From positions 124,001-188,000 of the forward strand of contig NZ_AP023396.1 of the NCBI RefSeq assembly GCF_014466955.1: a stretch of DNA of 64,000 bases, given 5' to 3'. Every line of letters starts with the position of its first letter. The first letter of the stretch is position 1. The notes under the pieces are model-generated. The model saw nothing but the letters and a program-made list of their open reading frames with translations. It searched no databases and was not told where the DNA came from. The DNA is from Nocardia wallacei (GTDB lineage Bacteria > Actinomycetota > Actinomycetes > Mycobacteriales > Mycobacteriaceae). Positions 39,810-49,034 of the stretch are shown here, one piece after another. A program made the translations under genes and the position numbers.

Positions 39810-41996
39810 TCAATGGCGGACCACGAGCGTGAAGGGGCCGATGTTCGTCACCTGGAAATGCGGGTCGTCGAACAGGGTCTTGGGGAACGACACGGTGTAC
39901 CGGCGCACATTGGGATCGTTCGGGTAGACGTCCTCGGCGAGTCGCAGCGTGTACTTGTCGCCGCTGCTGCGGAACAGGAAGGCGTCCGGCGCCCGCCACG
40001 GGGTGTGTTCGAGGGCGTCGAGCAGTTCGGCCGGGGAACGCAGCCCGCTCCAGCGTTTGATCTCGGCTGCCCGCGCGCCGAAATCGGCCAGCGGATTCGC
40101 GTAGTGCGAGGTGAGACCCTGGAAACCGTAGTACGGGTAGTACGCCAGGAAGCTGGTGTCGGCGGTGAGTACCACCGATTCGTCGCGCGCGCGCCCGGTC
40201 TGCGCGGTGAGGGCGGCGTCGATCTCGCGGTAATACGACACCGCCGACGGGCTGCGCTGATCGGCGCGTGCACCGTTGCCGTCGGTGTCGGTGTAGGCGG
40301 TGGTGATCTCGCTGTTCAGAATGCTGGGGATGCTCTGGGCGAAGGCCAGCGCGCCGATCACCGCGACGGCCACGGCCGCGGGGCGGAACCGCGGCGGTTC
40401 GTTGATCGCCTGGTAGATCGCCCGCGCGCCCTCGACGAAGCCGAAGGTCCCAGCCGCCGCCAGCAGCGTCTGCAGGATCGGCTCGAGCCGGAAGGACAGC
40501 CCGGTGAAGCCGGCCGCGGTCACGGTCAGCGACGCCAGCGACCACAGATAGATCGCCACCACCGCGATGCCCAGCGCTTGGGCCCGGCGCGAACTCGCCG
40601 CCCGCAACACCAGCCACACCGTGCCGATCAGGCACAGCGCGCCGAGCAGCGGCTCGCCGAAGTCGAACATGGGGAACGACAGCCGCGCCCCCGACTCCGG
40701 CAGATAGTGCAGCGCCGTCCCCGACCCCGACCGCGCACCCGTGAGCGCCTTCGCCAGCCACGGCCCCCAGGTGATCAGCGCCAGCAAGGCGGTGATCACA
40801 CCCATCACCACGAGCCGCGCGAGAATGGGCCACAGCAGCCCCAGCGCACCCGGCCCTGCCGCCACCACCCGCGGCCGATGCACCGCGTCCGCCCGCCGCT
40901 GCCACACCAGCACACCCCAGGCCACCACCGCCATCAACACGACGGTGAACACCGCGACACCGGCGAACAACTGATAGAACATCGCCGAAACCCCGAGGAA
41001 CAGCCCGGCCCCCACCACCGCACCCCAACCGCCCGCGGTCCCCGCCGCGCCGCCGCCACCAGGTGCGGGGTGTGTCGCGGCCGCGCCACCATTCCCCGCG
41101 GGGTCCGATCCCGACGCGCTCACACCGGCGGTCCCTGCGCTCGACTCCGTGGTCGCGCCGATCGGCTCTCCAGCGGCGCCGGTCGTGGCTCCGTCCGCAA
41201 GGTCGGCGTTCTCCTCGCCCGCCGCGTGGGATACCGAGCCGGCTAGGCCGATGGCGGCGGCCGAGTCCGTGGTCCGGCGGCTGACGGCGTACTCCGCCGG
41301 GCGGTACAGCGCGCCCCAGGCCAGCAGCATGGCCGGGGGGAACAGGACCACCAGGACCGCGCTGTAGGCCTCGGGTGAGGCGAACGCGAGCGTCACGGCG
41401 GTCGTGGCGGCCGCCACCGCGACGGCCCAGTCGGCGCGAATCAGCTTGGACCACAACACGAGAGCCAGCACGGCCGCCACCGCCAGCGCGGCGATCGCAT
41501 AGGGCTTGAACGTCTCCCACCCGGGCATGCCGAGCAGGTTCGCCACCCGCCCGCCGATCCAGAACCACCCGGCCGGGTAGTACGGCGGCAGGTCGATGTA
41601 GGTCATATCGTGCAGTGCCGCACTGTCGGTCAGCCGGGTCAGGTACTCGGTCCGGAACTCCTGGTCCACCGAGATCCCGAACAGATACAGCTTGGTGGCC
41701 GCCAGCGGCATTCCCAACGTCACCGTCACGAACGCGGAAACGCCCACCCAGGACAGCACTTTCGCCAGCCACGACCACCGCCGCAGCCGCACCAGCACCA
41801 CCGCCGCGACCAGCAGCGCCACCGCCCCCACCTGCCCGACCGTGGTCAGCGCCCGAGTCACATTGGAGGAATTGAACGCCGGCCACTGCACGGTCGCGAA
41901 CGCCACCAGCCCCACCGCGGCCACCCCCGCCGCGACCACCGCCGCGACCACCGCTTCCCCAAGCCCGCCGCCGACCTGCCGGACAAGTACTCGCAC
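39810..41996 (-). CDS. aftA: Arabinofuranosyltransferase AftA
   Basis: Adds the first arabinofuranose residues to galactan, priming arabinan. The 728-residue product shares long blocks with Rv3792 from memory: TLGMPLAATKLYLFGISVDQ, FRTEYLTRLTDSAALHDMTY, PPYYPAGWFWIGGR and, near the C-terminus, FLAYYPYYGFQGLTSHYANP and TLRLAEDVYPNDPNVRRYTV. The acidic loop after TM3 is the GT-C active-site region. Residues about 239-321 are an Ala/Gly/Ser/Thr-rich insert missing from the mycobacterial enzyme. GTG 41996 follows GGAGG by 4 nt; upstream in-frame codons are rejected. It follows dprE2 across a hairpin. Confidence 0.95.
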   Translation of the reverse strand: MRVLVRQVGGGLGEAVVAAVVAAGVAAVGLVAFATVQWPAFNSSNVTRALTTVGQVGAVALLVAAVVLVRLRRWSWLAKVLSWVGVSAFVTVTLGMPLAATKLYLFGISVDQEFRTEYLTRLTDSAALHDMTYIDLPPYYPAGWFWIGGRVANLLGMPGWETFKPYAIAALAVAAVLALVLWSKLIRADWAVAVAAATTAVTLAFASPEAYSAVLVVLFPPAMLLAWGALYRPAEYAVSRRTTDSAAAIGLAGSVSHAAGEENADLADGATTGAAGEPIGATTESSAGTAGVSASGSDPAGNGGAAATHPAPGGGGAAGTAGGWGAVVGAGLFLGVSAMFYQLFAGVAVFTVVLMAVVAWGVLVWQRRADAVHRPRVVAAGPGALGLLWPILARLVVMGVITALLALITWGPWLAKALTGARSGSGTALHYLPESGARLSFPMFDFGEPLLGALCLIGTVWLVLRAASSRRAQALGIAVVAIYLWSLASLTVTAAGFTGLSFRLEPILQTLLAAAGTFGFVEGARAIYQAINEPPRFRPAAVAVAVIGALAFAQSIPSILNSEITTAYTDTDGNGARADQRSPSAVSYYREIDAALTAQTGRARDESVVLTADTSFLAYYPYYGFQGLTSHYANPLADFGARAAEIKRWSGLRSPAELLDALEHTPWRAPDAFLFRSSGDKYTLRLAEDVYPNDPNVRRYTVSFPKTLFDDPHFQVTNIGPFTLVVRH

Positions 41997-42082
41997 GCTG
42001 CCTCCGGTTCCTCGATAGCCTGCACTGACCCGCGAGCCGAGCGTCACTCTAGTCAGCGCCGGGCAACCCGGACGCATCGACA

Positions 42083-42111
42083 ACGGCCGGCAGCGTTTCG
42101 CTACCGGCCGT
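42083..42111 (-). terminator. Hairpin terminator after dprE2
   Basis: ACGGCCGG (42083-42090) pairs with CCGGCCGT (42104-42111), extended by AGCG/CGCT across one mismatch, with a TTT loop. It lies between the dprE2 stop and aftA on the minus strand, so aftA may have its own promoter here. Confidence 0.65.
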
Positions 42112-42132
42112 CGCGGCTCGACAATCCGCCGA

Positions 42133-42894
42133 TCAGATGGGGAGGCGGCGGAAGATCGGGCGGGGGAGGTGGCGGAGGATCATCATGACCCAGCGGAAAG
42201 TGCCTGGGGCCCAGACTATTTCCTTGCCTTTTTGGGAGGCGGCGACCGCGAGGGCGGCTACGTCCTCCTTGTTGACGGTGAGGGGGGCCTCGTCCACGTG
42301 GGCGGAGAACTTGGTGCGGACCTGGCCGGGGCGGATCACCGTCACGCGGGGGCCGAAGGGGCGCAGGGCCTCGCCGAGGCCGAGGTAGAAGCCGTCCAGA
42401 CCGGCCTTGGTGGAGCCGTAGACGAAGTTCGCGCGCTTGACGCGCTCACCGGCGACCGACGACATGACGACGATCCGGCCGTAGCCCTGCGACTTCATCT
42501 TCTCACCGAGCAGCACGCCGACCGATACCGAGGCGGTGTAGTTGACCTCGGCGACCCGCACGGCCTTCTGCTGGTTCTGCCACAGCTCCTCGGCATCGCC
42601 GTCCAGCGCGAAGGCCACGATCGCGACGTCGATATCGCCGTCGGCCCAGGCCTGTTCGACGACCTTCGGGTGGCTGCCGGTGTCGAGCGCGTCGAAGTCG
42701 ATCACCTCGACCTTCGAGGCGCCGGCCGCCTCCAGCAGCGCCACCGAGTCCGCGCGCAGCGGATCGTTGGGCAGGGCGGCGAGCACGATCCGGGCCGGTC
42801 CCTTCTTCAGGTACTCCGCGCAGATCGCCAGGCCGATCTCGGACGTGCCGCCCAGCAGCAGGATGTTCTGGGGGTTACCGACGGCATTGATCAT
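42133..42894 (-). CDS. dprE2: Decaprenylphosphoryl-D-2-keto erythro pentose reductase DprE2
   Basis: SDR that reduces the keto intermediate made by DprE1 to decaprenylphosphoryl-arabinose, using NADH. The 253-residue product has the nucleotide motif [12 protein letters not shown], the DFDALDT block, the active-site Ser (MSSVAG) and Tyr-Lys (YGSTK) and the PGQVRT segment. It matches Rv3791 along its length from memory. ATG 42894 gives the conserved AVGNP start and has GGTGAG 8 nt upstream; the in-frame GTG at 42903 is less likely. It lies 16 bp after dprE1, so they are co-transcribed. Confidence 0.95.
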   Translation of the reverse strand: MINAVGNPQNILLLGGTSEIGLAICAEYLKKGPARIVLAALPNDPLRADSVALLEAAGASKVEVIDFDALDTGSHPKVVEQAWADGDIDVAIVAFALDGDAEELWQNQQKAVRVAEVNYTASVSVGVLLGEKMKSQGYGRIVVMSSVAGERVKRANFVYGSTKAGLDGFYLGLGEALRPFGPRVTVIRPGQVRTKFSAHVDEAPLTVNKEDVAALAVAASQKGKEIVWAPGTFRWVMMILRHLPRPIFRRLPI

Positions 42895-42910
42895 TTGGTG
42901 CACTCACCGC

Positions 42911-44401
42911 TCACTGCAGCTCCAGCCTTCTCGCCATATCGGACATGAAAACGCCTGTGGGATCGACACTTCGGCGGACCTTGATCCACTCGTCGATCCG
43001 GGGGTACATCTGATGGAAGGACTCCGCGGTGGTGCGGGAATCCTTGCCGGTGTAGAGCCGCCCGCCGAATTCCAGCACGCGCCGGTCCAATTCGGTGACG
43101 AACTCGTTGAGCCCCGCCTTGATCGGGAAGTCCACGCAGATGTTCCAGCCCGGCATGGGGAAGCTCAGCGGCGCCTGGTTACCCGGGCCGAACAACTTGA
43201 AAACATTGAGGAACGAGTAGAACCCCGAGCCCTGGATGTCGCGGATGATGCTCTTGAACTCCTCGACGGCCTCCGGCGGCACCACGAACTGGTACTGGAG
43301 GAAACCGTTCGAGCCGTAGCCGCGGTTCCATTCACCCAGCATGTCCAGCGGGTGATAGAACTGCGTCAGGTTCTGCACCTTGCCGCGGTAGGACCCCGAC
43401 TTGCGGTACCACAGTTCGCCGATCGGCGTGAACGTGTACTTGTTGGCCAGGCCGTTCGGGAAGACGTCGGGCAGGGTGAGGAAGGTCTTGCCGTTGAACT
43501 TCAGCGGATCCTTCCGCAGCTTCTTCGGCAGTTCGTCCAGCTTGGCCAGATTGCCGCGCGAGATCGCGGCCCGCCCCAGCTTGGGCTCCGGGCTGATCGC
43601 GTCGAACCACGCCGAACTGTATTCGTAGCGGTCCTCCGAGCCGTCGCTGTGGAAGGCGATGGTCTCCTCGAGCGTCGCGGTGACGTCGCCGTCGGCGATG
43701 AAGTACGCGGTCTCGGTCGGCGTCATCTCGATGGTGGCCCGCAGGATGATGCCCGTCAGCCCGCAGCCGCCGACGGTCGCCCAGAACAGTTTCGCGTTCC
43801 GCTTCGGCGTGATGTGGTGCACCGTGCCGTCGGCGGTGAGTAGTTCCATCGAACGCACGTGATTGCCGAAGCTGCCCGCGCTGTGGTGGTTCTTGCCGTG
43901 GATATCGGAGCCGATCGCGCCGCCGACGGTGACCTGCCGCGTGCCCGGCAGCACCGGAACCCACAGGCCGAACGGCAGCGCCGCCTTCATCAGCTGATCC
44001 AGGTTCACCCCGGCGTCGACATCGACCAGACGGGTGTCGCGGTCGATGCGATGGATCTTGTCCAGCGCGGTCATGTCGACGACCAGGCCGCCGGCGTTCT
44101 GCGCGTTGTCACCGTAGGAGCGGCCGAGCCCCCGGGCGATCACCCCGCGGCGCAAGTGGGCGGGCTTGTCCGCGTTGTCCTGCGCGACCATCGCCACCGC
44201 CCGCGCGATCACTTCCGGATCGCCGGTCGAGAGCACTTCGGCGGAGGTGGGCGCGGTGCGGCCCCATCCGGTCAGCCGGCGGGTGCTGGTCGGCAGGTCG
44301 TAGCGGTCGGACGACCCTGAGCTGTCATTCTGTGACGCAGCGCCGTCGCCCGCGGTTTTCGCGGGACCCGCGGCGGTGGAGGTCTGAGCTTTCGTGGACA
44401 T
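42911..44401 (-). CDS. dprE1: Decaprenylphosphoryl-beta-D-ribose 2-oxidase DprE1
   Basis: FAD enzyme that oxidises the 2-OH of decaprenylphosphoryl-ribose, the first half of the epimerisation to the arabinose donor; target of benzothiazinones. The 496-residue product has the VAO-type FAD domain ([33 protein letters not shown]) and a C-terminal substrate domain. C422 in GWNICVDFP corresponds to M. tuberculosis C387, the residue modified by benzothiazinones, with an offset of 35 that equals the longer Ser/Thr/Ala-rich N-terminus. ATG 44401 is chosen because TAGCCT ends 8 nt upstream; ATG 44407 is in frame but too close to that box. Confidence 0.96.
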   Translation of the reverse strand: MSTKAQTSTAAGPAKTAGDGAASQNDSSGSSDRYDLPTSTRRLTGWGRTAPTSAEVLSTGDPEVIARAVAMVAQDNADKPAHLRRGVIARGLGRSYGDNAQNAGGLVVDMTALDKIHRIDRDTRLVDVDAGVNLDQLMKAALPFGLWVPVLPGTRQVTVGGAIGSDIHGKNHHSAGSFGNHVRSMELLTADGTVHHITPKRNAKLFWATVGGCGLTGIILRATIEMTPTETAYFIADGDVTATLEETIAFHSDGSEDRYEYSSAWFDAISPEPKLGRAAISRGNLAKLDELPKKLRKDPLKFNGKTFLTLPDVFPNGLANKYTFTPIGELWYRKSGSYRGKVQNLTQFYHPLDMLGEWNRGYGSNGFLQYQFVVPPEAVEEFKSIIRDIQGSGFYSFLNVFKLFGPGNQAPLSFPMPGWNICVDFPIKAGLNEFVTELDRRVLEFGGRLYTGKDSRTTAESFHQMYPRIDEWIKVRRSVDPTGVFMSDMARRLELQ

Positions 44402-44409
44402 CGGCATAG

Positions 44410-44415
44410 AGGCTA
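44410..44415 (-). promoter_or_regulatory. -10 box TAGCCT for leaderless dprE1
   Basis: TAGCCT on the minus strand ends 8 nt before ATG 44401, with no ribosome site between. The 80 bp between dprE1 and the divergent gtrA gene thus holds two back-to-back promoters. Confidence 0.55.
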
Positions 44416-44468
44416 CAGGTATGGCCGGACATCGGTCCCGGCGTCACGAGCGTCCCGGCGCAACCCGC

Positions 44469-44474
44469 TACGCT
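44469..44474 (+). promoter_or_regulatory. -10 box TACGCT for leaderless gtrA (first)
   Basis: TACGCT ends 7 nt before GTG 44482 and is identical to the box before glf. Confidence 0.55.
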
Positions 44475-44481
44475 CGTGCGC

Positions 44482-44937
44482 GTGACCGCGGAACCCCATC
44501 TGCCACTGCCACCCGAGTTGCCTCTGGTCGACGAACCCGGCGGCACGAGTGTCGATCTCAAGACCCAGATCATTCGCTTCGCACTGTCCGGTGGGTTCTC
44601 CGCGATCATCGATTTCGGGCTGTACACGCTGCTGCTGCAGGTGGTGGGGCTGCCGGTGGCGGTGGCCAAGTCGATCAGCTTCATCGCCGGAACCACGACG
44701 GCCTATCTGATCAATCGCCGCTGGACCTTCCAGGCCGCGCCCAGCCGGGCCCGCTTCCTGGCCGTGGTGGTGCTGTACGCGCTGACCTTCGCCGTGCAGG
44801 TCGGCATCAATCAGGTGCTCTACCACGTGCTGCCCGAGGAGTGGTGGCGCATCTGGCTGGCCTTCGTCGTCGCGCAGGGCACGGCCACGGTGATCAATTT
44901 CGTGGTCCAGCGGCTGGTGATCTTCAAGCTGCGGTGA
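44482..44937 (+). CDS. GtrA-family membrane protein (Rv3789-like)
   Basis: A 151-residue protein with four membrane helices and the GtrA signature spread over RFALSGGFSAIIDFGLYTLL, SFIAGTTTAYLINRRWTF and TATVINFVVQRLVIF. GtrA proteins are thought to flip polyprenyl-phosphate sugars. Rv3789, next to dprE1 in M. tuberculosis, was proposed as a decaprenyl-phospho-arabinose flippase and later as a recruiter of AftA. Here it is divergent from dprE1. GTG 44482 is preferred to GTG 44476 because of the -10 spacing. Confidence 0.9.
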   Translation: MTAEPHLPLPPELPLVDEPGGTSVDLKTQIIRFALSGGFSAIIDFGLYTLLLQVVGLPVAVAKSISFIAGTTTAYLINRRWTFQAAPSRARFLAVVVLYALTFAVQVGINQVLYHVLPEEWWRIWLAFVVAQGTATVINFVVQRLVIFKLR

Positions 44938-45238
44938 GGTGAACCCGCCGATCCCGGAGCAGCACCATTGCAGGCCGGGACCGGCGGATTCGGTATTCGG
45001 CGCCGGGTGCTCGGGTCACGGGCTGCGCGCCGAAGCGTTTGCCCCCGCAGAATGCGCTCGGCGTGGAAGTGTCGCAAGACGCGAAACCTGGTTTGCTGCA
45101 ACGAAACTGGAGCGCCAAGGCGTCGCCGCGGACCGGTTTCGGCTGCGAGCGAAGGTAATTCGCAATATTGCGTTGGCCTTTTCGCGACGAATCTCCGATC
45201 TCGGCGGTGCGCAACCCCCCTTGCCGGGGCGCGTCCGA
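44938..45238. other. Intergenic region with dyad CGCAATATTGCG
   Basis: No gene is supported in these 301 bp between gtrA and the convergent molybdopterin gene. The only structure that stands out is a perfect 12 bp AT-centred palindrome, CGCAATATTGCG, at 45161-45172, in a locally AT-richer patch. It could be an operator or a remnant; it has no obvious gene to regulate, since both flanking genes end here. Confidence 0.4.
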
Positions 45239-47455
45239 TCAGGCCGGGGTCACTGTCACCGGCACTCCGTTGAACACCGCGTTGCCGGAGGGGGCGTCGA
45301 CGATCGAATCATCGGTCAGCACATTGGCATTCACTCCGGCATGCGCGCGGGCGACCGACTGTGCGCTGTCGGAGTGGCCCCAGCCGTGCGGCAGGCTCAC
45401 CACGCCGGGCATGATCTCCTCGGTCGGTTCGACCGGCACGGTGAGGATGCCCGCCGCCGACTTCACCACCGCCTCCGCGCCCAGGCCCAGCCGCTCGGCA
45501 TCGTCCGGGTGGACGTGCAGCGTGCAGGTGTTGGACCCGCCGACCAGGCTCGGCACATTGTGCATCCAGCTGTTGTTGGAGCGCAGCTGGCGACGCCCGA
45601 TCAGCACCATGCCCGTCGCCTGCTCGGTGAGCCGGGCGCGCAGCCGCTCGACATCGTCCAGCAGCGGGCGGGGGGCCAGCTCGACCCGCTGGGAGGCGGT
45701 GCGCAGCACACCGGGCAGCCGCGGCCGCAACGGGCCGAGGTCGATGCCGTGCGGATGATCCAACAGCACTTGCAGATTCAGTCCGCCGGACACTCCCGCC
45801 TGCTCGACCGGTTGCGCCTCGGGATTCCACTCGCCGTAGGGGCCCAGCCGCAGCATCATGTCGATGCGCTGCTCGGTGCTGTTGTCGCCGAGCAGTTCGG
45901 CGCGGCGGTCGAGCAGACCGGCCTTGTGCAGGGTGCCGGCGATGATCAGCTCGTCCACCGCGGCGAGCGGGTCGCGGCCGGGCTCGGGTTGCTGGCCGGA
46001 CGCCGCAAGGGCCAGCCGCGCCAAAATCTCCGACTCCGACGGCCGGTCGCCCAGGGGCACCAGCGGGCGGGAGTATCGCGCGTAATTACGGACGGCGAAG
46101 TTCAGCAGCGCGAAATCGTAGTGCGCCGACTGCAGGGTGCGCGGCGGCGGCAGAATCACATCGGCATGGCGGGTGGTCTCGTTCAGGTACCGGTCGACGC
46201 TGACCATGAACTCCAGCTCGGCCAGCGCCTCGCCGAGCCGCGCGCCGCTGGGCGCCGACAGCACCGGATTGCCCGCGACCGTCACCAGCGCCCGCACCCG
46301 GCCCTCGCCCGGCGTGCGGATCTCGTCGGCCAGCGTGGCGACCGGGAACTCGCCCATGGCCTCCGGCGCCTGCCGCACCCGGCTGGTCCAGCGGCCCAGC
46401 CGGAACGGCCGGGTGCGCACGATGCCGAGCGCGGCGGCCGTGGCGAACATCGCACCGCCCGGCCGATCCAGGTTGCCGGTGAGCACATTGAGCACGTCCA
46501 CCAGCCACTGCGTCAGCGTGCCGAATTCTGCCGTACAGGTGCCGATGCGGGCGTAGACGGCGGCCGTCGGCGCGGCGGCCAGCTCGCGGGCCAGCCGCAC
46601 GATGGTCTCCGCCGGGATGCCGGTGCGCTCGGCGACCCGCTCCGGCGGGAACGCCGTGGCGGCCGTGCGCACCTCCTCGATGCCCTCGGCCTCGACCCGG
46701 ACGGCGGTCAGGTTCTCGGCGAACAGTGTGTGCACGATCGCGAAGAGCAGGTACGCGTCGCTGCCCGGCCGGATGAACAGGTGCTCGTCGGCCAGCTTCG
46801 CCGTGCGGGTGCGGCGCGGATCGACCACCACGAGCCGCCCGCCGCGCTGGCGCAGCGCCTTCAACCGGCCCGGATAGTCCGGCGCGGTGCACAGCGACCC
46901 GTTGGACTCCAGCGGGTTGGCCCCGAGCATGAGCAGATGGTCCGTCCGGTCCAGGTCGGGCACCGGGACCGTCAGCGGATCGCCGAACATCAGCCCGCTG
47001 GCCACCTGCTTGGGCATCTGGTCGGCGGTGCTGGCGGAATAGACGTTGCGAGTGCTCAGCGCGCGGATGAGCGGGGGTAGATACAGCGCCCCCGCGACGG
47101 TGTGGGCGTTCGGGTTGCCCAGATACAGGGCCGTGGCCTGACGGCCGTGCTCGGCGACGAGGGCGGGCAGCCGCTCGGCGATCAGGTCGAACGCCTCCTC
47201 CCAGGAGGCCGCGTGCCAGGTGTCGGTCGCGCGGTCGCGAATCATCGGCTCGCTCAACCGCTCCGGATCTTCGTCGAGCCGGCCGAGACTGGCGCCCTTC
47301 GGGCAGAGGAAGCCGCGACTGAACGGATCTTCCCGGTCGCCGCGCACGCCGACCACTCGATTCTCGGCGGACAGGGTGATCTCGAGCCCGCAGACCGCCT
47401 CGCACAGCGGGCAGGTGCGGAGCCGGGTGCGGGTGTCGTCCGTGACGCGCGTCAT
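45239..47455 (-). CDS. Molybdopterin-dependent oxidoreductase with N-terminal 4Fe-4S motif
   Basis: A 738-residue member of the DMSO-reductase superfamily. The N-terminus has the [4Fe-4S] motif CPLCEAVCGLEIT with the fourth Cys in RGFLCPKG, then Mo-bis-MGD domains (LMLGANPLESNGS, VVVDPRRTRTAKLAD, VTVAGNPVLSAPSG, VDRYLNETTRHADVILPPP) and a C-terminal molydopterin-binding domain (NNSWMHNVPSLVGG, HPDDAERLGL). No twin-arginine signal is present, so it is cytosolic. Substrate unknown; the closest known types are formate-dehydrogenase or assimilatory-nitrate-reductase-like. It has no link to envelope synthesis and looks like an accessory insertion. ATG 47455 is the first start. Confidence 0.9.
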   Translation of the reverse strand: MTRVTDDTRTRLRTCPLCEAVCGLEITLSAENRVVGVRGDREDPFSRGFLCPKGASLGRLDEDPERLSEPMIRDRATDTWHAASWEEAFDLIAERLPALVAEHGRQATALYLGNPNAHTVAGALYLPPLIRALSTRNVYSASTADQMPKQVASGLMFGDPLTVPVPDLDRTDHLLMLGANPLESNGSLCTAPDYPGRLKALRQRGGRLVVVDPRRTRTAKLADEHLFIRPGSDAYLLFAIVHTLFAENLTAVRVEAEGIEEVRTAATAFPPERVAERTGIPAETIVRLARELAAAPTAAVYARIGTCTAEFGTLTQWLVDVLNVLTGNLDRPGGAMFATAAALGIVRTRPFRLGRWTSRVRQAPEAMGEFPVATLADEIRTPGEGRVRALVTVAGNPVLSAPSGARLGEALAELEFMVSVDRYLNETTRHADVILPPPRTLQSAHYDFALLNFAVRNYARYSRPLVPLGDRPSESEILARLALAASGQQPEPGRDPLAAVDELIIAGTLHKAGLLDRRAELLGDNSTEQRIDMMLRLGPYGEWNPEAQPVEQAGVSGGLNLQVLLDHPHGIDLGPLRPRLPGVLRTASQRVELAPRPLLDDVERLRARLTEQATGMVLIGRRQLRSNNSWMHNVPSLVGGSNTCTLHVHPDDAERLGLGAEAVVKSAAGILTVPVEPTEEIMPGVVSLPHGWGHSDSAQSVARAHAGVNANVLTDDSIVDAPSGNAVFNGVPVTVTPA

Positions 47456-47504
47456 AGCACCATCATCACCCGGCCCACCGACAAGTGCGATCCGGATACA
47501 ACGA

Positions 47505-47536
47505 AAACCGCGAGAACCTTTGGGTCCTCGCGGTTT
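47505..47536 (-). terminator. Hairpin terminator after the 47571-48068 gene
   Basis: AAACCGCGAG (47505-47514) pairs with CTCGCGGTTT (47527-47536) with a 12 nt loop. Read on the minus strand the stem ends in TTTT, fitting a terminator for the gene ending at 47571. Confidence 0.75.
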
Positions 47537-47570
47537 CGGGTCGGCTGTGGTTGTGCTGCGCTACCTGCGG

Positions 47571-48068
47571 CTAGCTGGCGATCCGCGTGACCTGCGACCT
47601 GCGGCCCGAGCGAGCGGACCGCACGGCCGCGGCGACCGCGACCACCGGCGGCAGCCAGCGGGCCTCGCCCGGCGCGACGCCCCAGCCGGCCGCACCGGCG
47701 GCCGACAGCTGGGTCGGCGGGAGCGGGATGCCCGCACCGTCGGTGTAGACGGTGGCGCCGGCCTCGCGCAGCGCCTCGAGCGCCATCGCGGCCTTGCGGA
47801 CGCCGGTCACCAGGTGGATCTCGCGGCGCTCGGCGCCCGGAATCTCGATCACCGGCCCGGTGAGGTTGTTCGCCCGCAGGAACCGGCGCACGGTCGCCGC
47901 GAGTTCGCCGGTCACTTCGATGCCCGATACGTCCTCGTCGGTGATCAGGCAGATGCCGTTGGCCGTTTCAGCGACCGTCCAACCGCGCCGGATGTAGTCC
48001 TGCGCGCTGGCGGCCAAGGTAGCCGCCGAGACGGAAGTCGGAAACGTCGTACGCACTGTCTTCTCCAT
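47571..48068 (-). CDS. Hypothetical protein, possibly a reduced bifunctional DNA primase/polymerase-like domain
   Basis: A 165-residue soluble protein from ATG 48068 (ATG 48104 and GTG 48056 are also possible starts). Blocks such as GWTVAETANGICLIT, the REIHLVTG segment, GAGIPLPPTQLS and GEARWLPPVVAV recall the short primase/polymerase-like proteins found beside regulators in Streptomyces (pattern: GW..., IPLPPT, then a W-rich motif). The acidic metal-binding residues of active primases are not evident, so any polymerase activity is doubtful. The C-terminus is basic (ARSGRRSQVTR). Function unknown. Confidence 0.55.
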   Translation of the reverse strand: MEKTVRTTFPTSVSAATLAASAQDYIRRGWTVAETANGICLITDEDVSGIEVTGELAATVRRFLRANNLTGPVIEIPGAERREIHLVTGVRKAAMALEALREAGATVYTDGAGIPLPPTQLSAAGAAGWGVAPGEARWLPPVVAVAAAVRSARSGRRSQVTRIAS

Positions 48069-48359
48069 TCCCCGGGTAAAACTAGGTCCTGCGTTGGTGT
48101 TCATGGGACGTATCGGCCCACGTAGGACGCCGCGTTACAGGTCTGCGAAACTTTTTTGCCCGCCGTCGAATTCATCACAGGTTCACCATTTGATTCCGCC
48201 TCGCTATCGAGTCCACCGCGGTGACGGTGCGCCGCCGGGCCGAGCACCACGGTCGTGTCCGTACCTGTGAATCGAATCTGTTGTGGCTGAAAGTTTCCCA
48301 ACAGAACCCTTGCGGCCCAGCCGTTGCTCGCGGCCGGTGTCCGGGAGAGGATCGGGACC

Positions 48360-48932
48360 ATGACCGACGAGCCGCCCGGGCCGCCCGCGGATCCCGCGGA
48401 CGACTTCGAGGCAGAACCCCGTTTCCTCGCCTGGCGGGAATCCACCGGCCGCAGGTTGTCGCGTCATCTGAGCGACGATCGGGCCGAGGAACGCCCGGCC
48501 GAGCCGTTCGGCAGCCCCGGCGCGTTTCTCGCGTGGGCGCGCACCGCGCTGCGCGCCCTGCTGGACCTGCAGTTCCACCGATCGGCGACGCGCACGCTGC
48601 TGCCGCTGGCCTACCTGCTCGGGCTGGCCTTCGCCGGGGGTGTGCCGGTGGTGCTGACGGTGCTGCTGTGGCACGTGTCGATGCCGCTGGGGCTGGTGTT
48701 CGCGGTGGTGGTGGCGGTGCCCCTGGGGCTGACGATCGCGGCGTCGGTGCGGCTGGCCCTGGAATTCCTGGTGAACGCCGCGCGGCTGGCCGATCGGGTC
48801 GAGCACATCAACGATCTCGCCGACGACCTGTTCCAGGCGCTGTCGGAGGTGGCCGAGCCGGTCAACCAACTCTCCGAAGACGTTCGCGCCGTGCAGTTCT
48901 GGCGGTTTCGCCGGCGCCCGACCCGGAAATAA
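48360..48932 (+). CDS. DUF4282-type membrane protein
   Basis: A 190-residue protein with a polar Pro/Asp/Glu-rich N-terminal half (1-75), then two membrane helices (about 85-103 and 112-136) and a cytosolic amphipathic C-terminus rich in Glu/Asp (HINDLADDLFQALSEVAEPVNQLSED) ending in RRRPTRK. The sequence around ATRTLLPLAYLLGLAFAGG and VRLALEFLVNAARLAD fits the DUF4282 domain. ATG 48360 follows GAGAGG by 9 nt. Function unknown. Confidence 0.72.
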   Translation: MTDEPPGPPADPADDFEAEPRFLAWRESTGRRLSRHLSDDRAEERPAEPFGSPGAFLAWARTALRALLDLQFHRSATRTLLPLAYLLGLAFAGGVPVVLTVLLWHVSMPLGLVFAVVVAVPLGLTIAASVRLALEFLVNAARLADRVEHINDLADDLFQALSEVAEPVNQLSEDVRAVQFWRFRRRPTRK

Positions 48933-49034
48933 TGCCGAGAATGGGCCATCGGCGGTATCCGAGAGTCGTTGGCCTGTGCAACAATCCGAAACGCGTGCCC
49001 ACTTCGATCGGGACGCGGTACGGAGGGGGAAGGC

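Noticed and set aside
48969..49034. Longer N-terminus for the XRE regulator
   Set aside because: A strong GGAGGGGGAAGG site precedes ATG 49035 and the extra residues lack similarity to the family.
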